From PALG01 sp964495885 (lineage in GTDB: Bacteria; Bacteroidota; Bacteroidia; Flavobacteriales; Flavobacteriaceae), in assembly GCA_964495885.1 (NCBI GenBank), contig CAZBWO010000008.1, positions 1 to 64,000 on the forward strand: a stretch of DNA of 64,000 nt. The letters are read 5' to 3'. Both the position numbers and the translations under genes were made by a program. A model generated the notes under the pieces. It had not been told where the DNA came from, ran no database searches, and was given only the letters and a program-made list of their open reading frames with translations. This document shows positions 1 through 7,435 of this stretch, one piece after another. Within the stretch, counting starts at the first letter, position 1, and the number at the start of each line of letters is the position of its first letter.

Positions 1-53
1 AGAGCACTTGGTTTACACCCAAGGGGTCAGGGGTTCGAATCCCTTCGCGCCCA
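1..53 (+). tRNA. tRNA-Val (TAC anticodon), 3' part only
   Basis: The gene is cut by the left window edge. What remains is the end of the D arm, an anticodon arm with perfect 5-bp stem (7-11 with 19-23) around loop TTTACAC, the T arm with loop TTCGAAT, and the 3' acceptor strand CGCGCCC followed by discriminator A at 53. The anticodon TAC (14-16) reads valine codons. The CCA end is not fully encoded (ACA follows). A strong terminator lies directly downstream. Confidence 0.9.
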
Positions 54-65
54 CATCAATCACAA

Positions 66-94
66 ATCCCGATGCATTGCATCGGGATTTTTTT
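66..94 (+). terminator. Rho-independent terminator after tRNA-Val
   Basis: A perfect 10-bp stem (ATCCCGATGC with GCATCGGGAT, loop ATT) is followed by a run of seven to eight T. It sits 13 nt after the tRNA and ends its transcript. From here to 240 I see no gene and no further structure. Confidence 0.9.
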
Positions 95-240
95 ATTCCA
101 CCACGTCAAAGACTGGATTTTGAAAGGCAGTGGGATAAATAAACAGTTTTGCGCAGCGAAGGGATTTATAGTTGCAGGAGCGGTTTTTCGCTATAGGAAT
201 GATTTACGAAGTAAAGGAATCCCTGTTTTGGAAGTTAGGT

Positions 241-270
241 ATAAAAAAAAGCAGCTGAAAAATCAGCTGC
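241..270 (-). terminator. Terminator of the nrdB-nrdA operon
   Basis: Perfect 8-bp stem GCAGCTGA/TCAGCTGC (251-258 with 263-270), loop of four bases. Read on the minus strand it is followed by eight T. It lies 30 nt after the nrdA stop codon. Confidence 0.85.
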
Positions 271-299
271 CCTTTCCGTAGGTGTAAGCATAGTAGAAA

Positions 300-2093
300 T
301 TAAGCCTCACAGCTCACGCATTCCTTCTTTTGCCTGAATTTCTGCGCAGCATTCATACTGTGTTGATAATACAAGGATTTGAGCCCTAATTTCCATGCAG
401 TCACGTGAATTTTGTTGATGTCTTTCACGGGCATGTCTGGGTGTACCAATAGGTTTACCGATTGTCCTTGGTCAATATGGTTTTGTCTATTGGCTGCTTG
501 ATAGATGATAGCCATTTGGTCAATTTCAGAGTAGGTTTTAAACACCTCTTTTTCTTCTTCCGTTAGGAATTCCAAATGCTGTACAGAACCATCATAATCA
601 CGAATACTTCTCCAAGTTTCGGCATCATTCATTCCCTTTTCCTCCAATAGTTTTTCAAGGAAAGGGTTTTTGATCGTGGTTTTAATTTTGGCGATGTCTT
701 TTACATATACATTAGACCAAATAGGTTCGATGCCTTGTGAAACCTGCCCTAAGATGAATGCTGAAGAAGTGGTAGGGGCAATGGCATTGAGGGTGGCATT
801 TCTTCGGCCGTAGCCTTTCAATACTTCGGGTTCTCCAAAGCGGGCAGCGAGTTCTTCGGAAGCTTTATAGGAACGCTCTTTCATTTCCCTGAAAATCTCG
901 CTGTTTAGGTTATACGCTTCTTGGCTATCAAACGGAAGCATTTTAGATTGCAACAATGAGTGCCATCCTAGCGCTCCAAGTCCTAATGCCCTATTGGTTT
1001 TGGCAAAATTATAGGCCCTTTCCATAAAGAGGAAGGTTTGTCTATCATCTCGATCACTGGAGTCCCTGTAGGCTTCAAGTTTATCTATAAATTCTGTGAT
1101 AATGGCGTCTAGAAAGTACACCATGGTTTCCACAGCATCTGTTTCTTTCCATTTATCATAATGTAATACATTGATAGAAGAAAGCACACATACAAAAGAC
1201 CAATCATCATTAGAAGGTAGCATGATTTCGGTACAAAGATTACTGGCATAGATGTCATGGCTTTTATCTTTATACACTTCAGGTTTTCCTTCGTTGGCAT
1301 TGTCACTGAAGAAAATATAGGGGTATCCCATTTCACCTCTTCGCTGCAATACTTTTGCCCATATTTCCCGTTTTTCAACATCCCCGTCAATCATTTCTTG
1401 CATCCACTGGCTTCCCACCGTCACTCCGTGTGTAAGTTGCTGAATGGAATTTCCTTCTGTGCCAATATCCAAAAATTCTTTAATGTCTTGGTGATCAATA
1501 GGAAGGTATGGTGAAAATCTTCCGCGTCTTACCGATCCTTGACTTACCACATCTACCATTTTATCGAACAACTGCATGATATGTACTGCTCCGGAAGCAT
1601 ACCCATTGTTTTTTACCGGGGCCCCACGATGTCTTATTTTTCCAAAGTAACCAGAAGTTCCCCCTCCAAGCTTTGACATCATTCCTACTTCAGACTGTGT
1701 GTAAAGGATATTCCCCATGTCGTCATCAATGTGCGATCCAAAACAACTGATGGGGAGCCCTCTCTTTTTTCCAAAGTTTGACCAAACAGGGGAGGCTAGG
1801 GAGTAAAATCCTTCGCCCATATAGTGATAGAACTTATCTGCAAAACCAGGAATCCCTAAAATATCTTCTGCACGATTGGCGATTTCCCTAATACGCTCTT
1901 CTGCACTTATGCCTTCAGAGAGATACCCAGAGGCTAAAAAGTGTCTACTGTGGTCTGTGAGCCATTCAAACGATGGTTCATTTGCGGTTTCCGCGGCATT
2001 TTTCAGGGTTCCTTTTCTCGCCTTTAAAAGGTCGTTGGTTTTGTTGGTAGTTTCATCTACCTTTTGCTGGAGGTTTGTTGCGTTTTTGGTCAT
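300..2093 (-). CDS. nrdA: Ribonucleoside-diphosphate reductase, catalytic alpha subunit (minimal class I type)
   Basis: Reduces ribonucleoside diphosphates to deoxyribonucleotides in the cytoplasm, together with NrdB. Visible active-site residues are C117 (ISCFGS), N285/C287/E289 (SNLCTE), C302 (VCVLSS), the radical-transfer pair Y575-Y576 (LYYQH) and a C-terminal CxxC (C592, C595) that would pass electrons from thioredoxin or glutaredoxin. At 597 aa it is much shorter than the roughly 760 aa E. coli enzyme and has no N-terminal ATP-cone. This matches the 'minimal architecture' NrdA described for class Id enzymes of flavobacteria. It starts 3 nt after the nrdB stop, so the two are surely one transcript. 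A terminator follows. Function is secure; the subclass is inferred from size and from the cone on NrdB. Confidence 0.95.
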   Translation of the reverse strand: MTKNATNLQQKVDETTNKTNDLLKARKGTLKNAAETANEPSFEWLTDHSRHFLASGYLSEGISAEERIREIANRAEDILGIPGFADKFYHYMGEGFYSLASPVWSNFGKKRGLPISCFGSHIDDDMGNILYTQSEVGMMSKLGGGTSGYFGKIRHRGAPVKNNGYASGAVHIMQLFDKMVDVVSQGSVRRGRFSPYLPIDHQDIKEFLDIGTEGNSIQQLTHGVTVGSQWMQEMIDGDVEKREIWAKVLQRRGEMGYPYIFFSDNANEGKPEVYKDKSHDIYASNLCTEIMLPSNDDWSFVCVLSSINVLHYDKWKETDAVETMVYFLDAIITEFIDKLEAYRDSSDRDDRQTFLFMERAYNFAKTNRALGLGALGWHSLLQSKMLPFDSQEAYNLNSEIFREMKERSYKASEELAARFGEPEVLKGYGRRNATLNAIAPTTSSAFILGQVSQGIEPIWSNVYVKDIAKIKTTIKNPFLEKLLEEKGMNDAETWRSIRDYDGSVQHLEFLTEEEKEVFKTYSEIDQMAIIYQAANRQNHIDQGQSVNLLVHPDMPVKDINKIHVTAWKLGLKSLYYQHSMNAAQKFRQKKECVSCEA

Positions 2094-2096
2094 GGT

Positions 2097-3371
2097 TTAA
2101 AATAAGTCGTCGCTGGTTATACTTTGTGTTCTTTTGCTGTAGTTGATGGATCTTTTTACAAAGAAATCCCCGTGTTTGGTACCAATGATTTCATCGTCAA
2201 ACCATTCGGTTTCTACAAGGACCGCTTCATCTATTTCAAATATTTTTTTAATACCTATAGATTCTAGGGATTTGTTAAAACGGTTCTTGATGAATTCATT
2301 GATAACCTTCTTTGGAAGGAAATCCAGTTCCCCTTTTTCGAAAATCCAATCAATAATTTTGCTTTCGGCATCAAATGCCTTTTCGCACATTTCTTTAATA
2401 GTGTTGTGGTAATCTTCGTCAAACCATTCTGGGTTTTCTTCCTGAATAATTTTAATGACATCAATACCGAAGTCTCCGTGAATTTGTTCTTCCTTGGAGG
2501 TGGCTTCAACGGCATTCGAAATGCCTTTCAACATATTTTTATGTTTGTTGAACGCCATGATGATCAAGAATTGGGAGAAAAGGGATACGTGCTCAATAAA
2601 GAGGGCAAATAACAAGATAGATTCTGCGTAATCCTTGTCATTCTCGCTTTTGGCATTTTTTAGCGCGGTCTCTAAGTAATGCACCCGTTTCATGATGACC
2701 GGTTTTTTCTTCAGGTTTTTGAACTCTTCATTTAATCCAAGAATTTCCAGAAGGTGGGAATAGGCATCATGGTGGCGTACTTCACTTTCCGCGAAGGTAG
2801 ACCCCACAGCCCCAATTTCTGGTTTTGGCATTCTTTGGTAGATATCTCCCCAAAAAGTCTTTACGGCCACTTCAATTTGGGAAATAGCCAACATGGTATT
2901 TTTGATAGCGCTTCGCTCTAGTTCCGTAAGGCCTGTTTTAAAATCCTGAATGTCACTGGTAAAGTTAAATTCAGAATGGATCCAGTAAGAGTGGCGAATT
3001 GCATCCACGTACTCATAAAGGTGAGGGTATTCGTAAGGTTTAAGGTTGATACGTTTTTCAAAGATGTTGGTCTTGCGTTTCAGTGCACGTTCATTCCTGT
3101 AAATAATATAGGCTTTGGCTACATCATGAAACTCACTCCCCATGAGTTTGTCCTCTACCATATCCTGTACCTGTTCTACCGTAGGAATATATTCTGGATC
3201 TTTCTCTTTTCGGGTTAAAAGCCCTTCATATACTTGCATGGAAATAATCTTGGCATCGTCTTCTGAACCATGTCCAACTGCTTCCATTGCCTTGGCAATT
3301 GCATTTGTGATTTTCTCAAGTACAAACGGACTTGTACCATAATCTCTTTTGATAATCTTTGAAATCTCCAT
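2097..3371 (-). CDS. nrdB: Ribonucleotide reductase radical-generating beta subunit with N-terminal ATP-cone
   Basis: Ferritin-like radical subunit that oxidises the active site of NrdA. Residues 1-95 form an ATP-cone (KITNAIAKAMEAVG near 20-33, ending around YRNERA). In most class I enzymes this regulatory domain is on NrdA; here it is on the beta subunit, as described for Leeuwenhoekiella blandensis NrdB. Metal ligands can be seen: about E167, E197 and H200 (ESEVRHHDAY), then IEHVS and EEQIHG further on. Y204 occupies the place of the E. coli Tyr122 radical site. From the family (class Id), a dimanganese cofactor rather than a tyrosyl radical is likely, but the sequence alone cannot prove it. 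First gene of the nrdB-nrdA operon. Confidence 0.94.
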   Translation of the reverse strand: MEISKIIKRDYGTSPFVLEKITNAIAKAMEAVGHGSEDDAKIISMQVYEGLLTRKEKDPEYIPTVEQVQDMVEDKLMGSEFHDVAKAYIIYRNERALKRKTNIFEKRINLKPYEYPHLYEYVDAIRHSYWIHSEFNFTSDIQDFKTGLTELERSAIKNTMLAISQIEVAVKTFWGDIYQRMPKPEIGAVGSTFAESEVRHHDAYSHLLEILGLNEEFKNLKKKPVIMKRVHYLETALKNAKSENDKDYAESILLFALFIEHVSLFSQFLIIMAFNKHKNMLKGISNAVEATSKEEQIHGDFGIDVIKIIQEENPEWFDEDYHNTIKEMCEKAFDAESKIIDWIFEKGELDFLPKKVINEFIKNRFNKSLESIGIKKIFEIDEAVLVETEWFDDEIIGTKHGDFFVKRSINYSKRTQSITSDDLF

Positions 3372-3682
3372 ACCGTTATAATTCTTTTAAAAAATGACCA
3401 CTTATGTTATGCGAATGTTATGGGCTAAGAATCTGTGCAAACCCCCGACGAGAGCGGTTCGAACTAAAAATTTGACTGTAAAACAGGTGGTGATCCTTAA
3501 CTGATTGTAAAGTTTAAACTTTATTTAACACGATTTTAGGAAGTGCCAAATAGGTTTTCAACGATTTTATTAACTATTCTTCTTAGCCCATATTTTATAG
3601 GGGATGAGGGCGAAAATTTTTTTTTGGAGAAAAAAATAATTTTTGAAGTATTGGTTTTCTTTGCTGAATGCAATCCTAAATA
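3372..3682. other. Intergenic region upstream of nrdB, with a 16-bp palindrome
   Basis: About 310 bases without a credible gene, between the nrdB start and the end of the DUF2805 gene (both minus strand). It is the leader and promoter region of nrdB-nrdA. The only clear structure is a perfect 16-bp palindrome, TAAAGTTTAAACTTTA, at 3508-3523, about 137 nt before the nrdB start. I find no good TAnnTTTG element on the minus strand and no clear NrdR box. The GTG-started reading frame at 3543-3776 runs into the opposite gene and looks random. Confidence 0.6.
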
Positions 3683-3961
3683 TCAGCCTTTTTTGGCGAT
3701 TTTATTTTGGGAAATATGTTTTTGTCGGCTGCATTTAAAACGCGCTTCTTTTTCTGAAAAACCACGAAGTTTTTGATGCTTTGTTTTGCGACCCTGCACT
3801 CGCTTTCGCCACAATTTGAAACTTGATTTCTTAAGTTCCCTGCGCATCAATTCTATGACTTCCTGTTCGTTTATTTGAAACTGAAATGCAATTGCTTCAA
3901 AAGGAGTTCTGTCTTCCCATGCCATCTCGATAATTCGGTTTTTTTCCCTTTCCGTAAACAT
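3683..3961 (-). CDS. DUF2805 / TIGR03643 family small protein
   Basis: A 92-aa basic protein of unknown biochemical function, recognised from its start (MFTEREKNRIIEMAWEDRTPF), a helix-turn-helix-like N-terminal half (EREKNRIIEMAW ... QINEQEVIELMRREL) and a Lys/Arg-rich tail. The family is often found beside photolyase and cryptochrome genes. It is the last gene of the repair cluster. I chose the ATG at 3961, one nt after the stop of the photolyase gene; an ATG at 3973 would add four residues and overlap that gene by 11 nt. A nucleic-acid-binding role is only an inference from charge and the helical pattern. Confidence 0.8.
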   Translation of the reverse strand: MFTEREKNRIIEMAWEDRTPFEAIAFQFQINEQEVIELMRRELKKSSFKLWRKRVQGRKTKHQKLRGFSEKEARFKCSRQKHISQNKIAKKG

Positions 3962-3962
3962 G

Positions 3963-5495
3963 TTAATAACCATCTGGATTGTTAATAATATCTGCTGCCC
4001 TTTTGAGGTGTGCTTCCAAGGTTTCGGTATTCATTTTTTCCAATACATTCAAGATCATTCCCATACGGTTATTGTCTTTAAAATGTGCTTGTTTTTCGTG
4101 AATGAAATTCCAATACAAACTATTGAACGGGCATGCATTCTCACCGGTCTTTTTGGAAACTTTATAAAGGCAATCCTTGCAGTAATTGCTCATTTTGTTA
4201 ATGTAACTTCCGCTGGAAACATAGGGTTTGGTGGCGATGTTTCCGCCATCTGCCCATTGGCTCATACCGCGCGTGTTGGTGATTTCTACCCATTCAATTG
4301 CATCCATATAAATGCCTAAATACCATTTATCTACTTCATCTGGATGGGTTTGGGTAAGCAAGGCATAATTTCCTGTAATCATCAACCGCTGTATATGGTG
4401 TGCATATGCTTCTTCCAAACTTTGTTTGATGGCATGGTGGAGGCAATTCATTTTGGTATTGCCCGTCCAGTAAAAATCTGGAAGCTTATTTTGGTTATCT
4501 AATTTATTTGACCTTCGAAAGCCGGGCATTTCCTTCCAGTACATTCCGCGCATGTATTCCCTCCATCCAATAACTTGCCTAATAAACCCTTCTACTTGGG
4601 AAATGTGAATTTCTTCTGAATGCTCCCGCCAATGGTCAATAACTTTCTCTACGACTTCTTTTGGTGAAAGCATTTTCGTGTTAAGCGCAAAGGAAATCCT
4701 GCTGTGGAATAAAAAACGTTCTTGGTCATGCATGGCGTCTTGGTAATCGCCAAAATGAACCAATAGATTCTTGCAAAAGTAATTTAATACCGAAAGGCTA
4801 TCTTCCCTACTGGTGGGCCAATTGAAGTTGTCTTCATTAATCTCCCCAATGGTTTCAATATTAGCACTCTTGATGAGTTCCACGATTTCCGAAGCATCTT
4901 TTCTAAAATCTCTTTCATGAGGAATCTCAGGTTTTCCACTCCACTTTTTTCTATTGCTTTTGTCGTAATTCCATTGGCCGCCTTCGGGATCTTTTTCATT
5001 GACCATCATGATATGGTGTTTCTTCCGCATGTAACGGTAGAAATACTCCATAGTACATTGCTTTTTGCCTTCGTAAAATTCAGCTAATTCTGCTCTGGTA
5101 GTAAAGAAATGTTCGGTGTCATAGGCTTCGGAAGGAATTTCTAATTCCTTGCAGAATTTTTTCAGTTGTTGATCTAGCCGGTATTCATCCGGTAGTTGGT
5201 ATTCAAATTTTTCAATGTTTTTTTGCTGAATAATTTTTTTGAGGTTTTCCGTTAAGCGCTGTGTATTTTCAGCATCATCCAATGACCAATATATTGTATT
5301 GTGCCCTTTTTCCTTTAGCGTTTCCGAAAAGTTTCTCATACTCATAAAAAAGCCAACAATTTTTTGGATGTGGTGCTGAACATAGTCTGTCTCCTGACGC
5401 ATTTCGGCCATAAAATAAATAATGTCATCCTGTGCAGTTTTATACCAGGAATGCTTGCTGTTTAGTTGGTCGCCTAAAATAAGTCTAAGGGTCAT
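3963..5495 (-). CDS. FeS-containing cryptochrome/photolyase-related protein (FeS-BCP, prokaryotic (6-4) photolyase type)
   Basis: A 510-aa flavoprotein of the cryptochrome/photolyase superfamily. It begins TLRLILGDQLN, the start typical of the bacterial FeS-BCP group whose studied member, Agrobacterium PhrB, repairs (6-4) photoproducts. Four cysteines that would hold a [4Fe-4S] cluster are present: one in KMNCLHHAI, two in NYCKDC, and one in NACPFN. The C-terminal FAD-binding half holds WREYMRGMYW and TNTRGMSQWADGG. The start is fixed by an ATGA overlap with the upstream cryptochrome stop (5492-5495); a longer reading from 5519 would overlap that gene by 28 nt. It likely repairs UV damage, translated together with the DASH cryptochrome. 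Confidence 0.9.
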   Translation of the reverse strand: MTLRLILGDQLNSKHSWYKTAQDDIIYFMAEMRQETDYVQHHIQKIVGFFMSMRNFSETLKEKGHNTIYWSLDDAENTQRLTENLKKIIQQKNIEKFEYQLPDEYRLDQQLKKFCKELEIPSEAYDTEHFFTTRAELAEFYEGKKQCTMEYFYRYMRKKHHIMMVNEKDPEGGQWNYDKSNRKKWSGKPEIPHERDFRKDASEIVELIKSANIETIGEINEDNFNWPTSREDSLSVLNYFCKNLLVHFGDYQDAMHDQERFLFHSRISFALNTKMLSPKEVVEKVIDHWREHSEEIHISQVEGFIRQVIGWREYMRGMYWKEMPGFRRSNKLDNQNKLPDFYWTGNTKMNCLHHAIKQSLEEAYAHHIQRLMITGNYALLTQTHPDEVDKWYLGIYMDAIEWVEITNTRGMSQWADGGNIATKPYVSSGSYINKMSNYCKDCLYKVSKKTGENACPFNSLYWNFIHEKQAHFKDNNRMGMILNVLEKMNTETLEAHLKRAADIINNPDGY

Positions 5496-6814
5496 AGAGG
5501 AAGTTTTTCTTGCAGCCAATGTCTCTGAAATGATCCATTACGGTCATAATGCGCTGCTTGTCGTTCAACATTAAAAGTTCTATTACGGGGATCATTCCCT
5601 ACTCCTGCAACATACATCCAGTTTCCATAATTGCTATGAACATCGTAGTCTATGAGCATGGATTCAAAATATGCGGCACCCAATCGCCAATCCATTTCCA
5701 TGGTTTTGGCAAAATAGGATGCTACATTTTGTCTTCCTCTGTTGCTCATCCATCCGGTGTGTTTAATTTCCAACATATTGGCATTTACAAATGAGGATTT
5801 TGTTTCTCCATTAATCCATTGTTGTAGAAGTTCTGAATTTTGTTTCCACTCATATTCTTTTTTCAAAATGCCTCCAATTTTGAAAATATCATTTTGATGT
5901 TTTAGTGAGATATATTTAAAGAAATCCCTCCAGATAAGCTCAAAAATTAACCAGTAAGTAGATTCGTTTTTTTCTATTTCTTGTTCGTAAGCCTTTACTT
6001 CATGATAGACTTGCCTAGCAGAGATACATCCGCAAGAAAGCCAAGCGGAAAGTTTTGAACTATAATCTGTTCCTATGAGTCCGTTTCTTGTTTTTTTGTA
6101 CTGTGACAACTTCTGGGAGTCCCAGAAGTAATTCTGAAGTCTTTTATGAGCTGCAGTAGCTCCTCCTTGAAATGGAAATGCAGTACGTGAATCTGTATTG
6201 AAATTTTCGAAACCCAAGTCTTTAAGAGTGGGGAGGTTGGTTTTTGGTAGGGTTTTAAGTACATGGTTGTCTTCTTTCACGAAAACCAAAGGTCTAACAT
6301 TCACTTTCTTTTCAATTTTTTTTCTGAAAGCAGTAAACACGTTTGGAAGATTGTCAATTGAAAAGGGGACCTCTTTAGGATGGAATAAAAATTGGTCATA
6401 GTAAGAACTCCATTTTACATTTTTAGGAGAGACATTTTGTACTTTTTCTAATAAGCTGTGTTCTTCCCGGGTCCATTCATTTTGTAGAAATACTTCTTGA
6501 ACATTCAAATCCTGTAGTAAACCTGGAATTATATTTTGTGGGGATTCATGGTAGACCAATAATGGAATATTTAGCTTGGCTAACAAATCTTTTAAATTCT
6601 TGATGGATTCTATGAGAAACCTCGCTCTATACTTTCCAATTTTCGGAAACCCATGCATAGTGGATGTATAAATTGATAGGTCAAAAAAATAAACCCCCAC
6701 CACTTGAGTGTATTTCTGGGTTGCTTCAGCCAATGAAGTATTGTCTTGCACTCTTAGATTATTCTGAAACCAGACCAGTGCAGTTGTCTTATTTATTTCT
6801 TCGGCATTTTTCAC
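5492..6814 (-). CDS. DASH-family cryptochrome (probable GTG start)
   Basis: FAD/folate flavoprotein of the CRY-DASH group, which repairs cyclobutane dimers in single-stranded or looped DNA. N-terminal photolyase domain begins TTALVWFQNNLRVQDN; the FAD domain holds WLIFELIWRDFFKY, GWMSNRGRQNVASY and DWRLGAAYFE, and the protein ends in the usual VERQAAHYDRNGSFQRHW. No ATG lies at the 5' end of the frame. A TTG at 6865 would give 457 aa, but the added stretch coincides with a separate conserved gene (DUF2256) in another frame. I therefore prefer the GTG at 6812-6814, giving 440 aa, close to family length. That start lies 26 nt inside the DUF2256 gene, suggesting translational coupling. The stop overlaps the photolyase start (ATGA). 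Confidence 0.9.
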   Translation of the reverse strand: MKNAEEINKTTALVWFQNNLRVQDNTSLAEATQKYTQVVGVYFFDLSIYTSTMHGFPKIGKYRARFLIESIKNLKDLLAKLNIPLLVYHESPQNIIPGLLQDLNVQEVFLQNEWTREEHSLLEKVQNVSPKNVKWSSYYDQFLFHPKEVPFSIDNLPNVFTAFRKKIEKKVNVRPLVFVKEDNHVLKTLPKTNLPTLKDLGFENFNTDSRTAFPFQGGATAAHKRLQNYFWDSQKLSQYKKTRNGLIGTDYSSKLSAWLSCGCISARQVYHEVKAYEQEIEKNESTYWLIFELIWRDFFKYISLKHQNDIFKIGGILKKEYEWKQNSELLQQWINGETKSSFVNANMLEIKHTGWMSNRGRQNVASYFAKTMEMDWRLGAAYFESMLIDYDVHSNYGNWMYVAGVGNDPRNRTFNVERQAAHYDRNGSFQRHWLQEKLPL

Positions 6815-6917
6815 TACAATAGCGTACGTTTTCCCAATTCTTTTCCCATTTCTTGCGCCAAGCAAATGGTCTTTTGCAAACAGGGCATATTTTGGTTGGT
6901 AAATTGGAGTGGTTCAT
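6789..6917 (-). CDS. DUF2256 small zinc-ribbon protein (42 aa)
   Basis: A complete ATG-to-TAA frame of 42 codons that standard length cut-offs miss. The product carries KICPVCKRPFAWRKKW (residues 9-24) and RYCSEKC (32-38): CPVC plus CSEKC give four cysteines (11, 14, 34, 38) placed like a zinc ribbon, and the Trp/Lys-rich middle is the hallmark of DUF2256 (COG4338). The family is known to sit next to cryptochrome/photolyase genes; its function is not established. Its last 26 nt overlap the cryptochrome gene in a different frame, so the two are probably coupled. First gene of the minus-strand repair cluster, diverging from tRNA-Val(GAC). Confidence 0.88.
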   Translation of the reverse strand: MNHSNLPTKICPVCKRPFAWRKKWEKNWENVRYCSEKCRRNK

Positions 6918-6977
6918 TTGTTTAATAAAATTATAAAAATAATAAACAAAAATTCTTAACAAATATGTAAAACTTCA

Positions 6978-7008
6978 TTTGTATCTGAATAAAAATCATT
7001 TAATTTTG
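6978..7008 (+). promoter_or_regulatory. Promoter of tRNA-Val(GAC)
   Basis: TTTG at 6978-6981, a 19-nt spacer, then TAATTTTG at 7001-7008. This is an excellent match to the Bacteroidota housekeeping promoter (-33 TTTG, -7 TAnnTTTG). The mature tRNA starts 12 nt after the -7 element. Confidence 0.8.
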
Positions 7009-7019
7009 AAAATGTTATT

Positions 7020-7094
7020 GGGTCATTAACTCAGTTGGTTCAGAGTGTCACCTTGACAGGGTGGAAGTCACTGGTTCGAATCCAGTATGACCCA
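7020..7094 (+). tRNA. tRNA-Val (GAC anticodon)
   Basis: A complete 75-nt cloverleaf: acceptor GGGTCAT paired with ATGACCC (7087-7093), discriminator A at 7094, anticodon stem TCACC/GGTGG with one U-G pair, loop TTGACAG giving anticodon GAC, and T loop TTCGAAT. It reads valine GUC/GUU codons and complements the TAC isoacceptor at the window start. The CCA end is not encoded. Confidence 0.93.
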
Positions 7095-7107
7095 CATCAG
7101 ACATCAT

Positions 7108-7137
7108 CCCATCGGCAATGGCTGATGGGGTTTTTTT
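7108..7137 (+). terminator. Terminator after tRNA-Val(GAC)
   Basis: Stem CCCATCGGC with GCTGATGGG (9 bp, one G-U pair) and loop AAT, followed by seven T at 7131-7137. It closes the single-gene tRNA unit. Confidence 0.85.
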
Positions 7138-7213
7138 GTTGGATGAAAGCCTACTCTTTATTTGTAGGAGCGAATTTTTCTGGATAAAAAAATCATTTTT
7201 TCTTAATCCTATA

Positions 7214-7243
7214 AATAAAAAAAAGCCACAGTAATGTGGCTTT
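7214..7243 (-). terminator. Terminator after the small lipoprotein gene
   Basis: Perfect stem AAAGCCACA/TGTGGCTTT (7222-7230 with 7235-7243), four-base loop; on the minus strand it runs into a T-rich tract. It lies 23 nt after the stop of the 46-aa lipoprotein and ends the two-gene unit. Confidence 0.8.
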
Positions 7244-7266
7244 ATAATTTTCTGAATGGGAATGCA

Positions 7267-7407
7267 TTAATCTACTGCATCTTCAATTCCTTCTCCTACT
7301 TCTTCTACACCATCTTCAATTTTTTCGGAAGGCGATTTTTCTCTACAGCTAGAGAATGTTGCGGCTGTCATTAATACAAATAATCCTGCTAAAATTAGCT
7401 TTTTCAT
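7267..7407 (-). CDS. Small acidic lipoprotein (46 aa)
   Basis: A 46-aa frame below usual ORF cut-offs. KK at residues 2-3, a hydrophobic stretch and the lipobox FSSC (Cys21) make a classic lipoprotein signal. The mature part is only about 26 residues and strongly acidic, with the repeating pattern EDGVEEVGEGIEDAVD. It is 28 nt downstream of the DUF1328 gene and followed by a terminator, so the two form a small operon. Exact function unknown; a surface or periplasmic stress role is a guess from its partner. Coding status rests on the clean signal peptide and the flanking signals. Confidence 0.82.
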   Translation of the reverse strand: MKKLILAGLFVLMTAATFSSCREKSPSEKIEDGVEEVGEGIEDAVD

Positions 7408-7435
7408 CGTTATTGGTTTTTAGTTAATATTTAAT

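Noticed and set aside
72..281. Open reading frame of 69 codons after tRNA-Val(TAC)
   Set aside because: It starts inside the tRNA terminator, overlaps the nrdA terminator and has no recognisable pattern.
3543..3776. 77-codon GTG frame upstream of nrdB
   Set aside because: It runs into the opposite strand of the DUF2805 gene, is rich in rare runs of Phe and Lys, and lacks any signal.
5496..5519. Longer start for the FeS-type photolyase
   Set aside because: It would overlap the cryptochrome by 28 nt, while the ATG at 5495 gives the family N-terminus and an ATGA junction.
6815..6865. TTG start for the DASH cryptochrome
   Set aside because: The added 17 residues are encoded by DUF2256 DNA in another frame and do not look like cryptochrome sequence.
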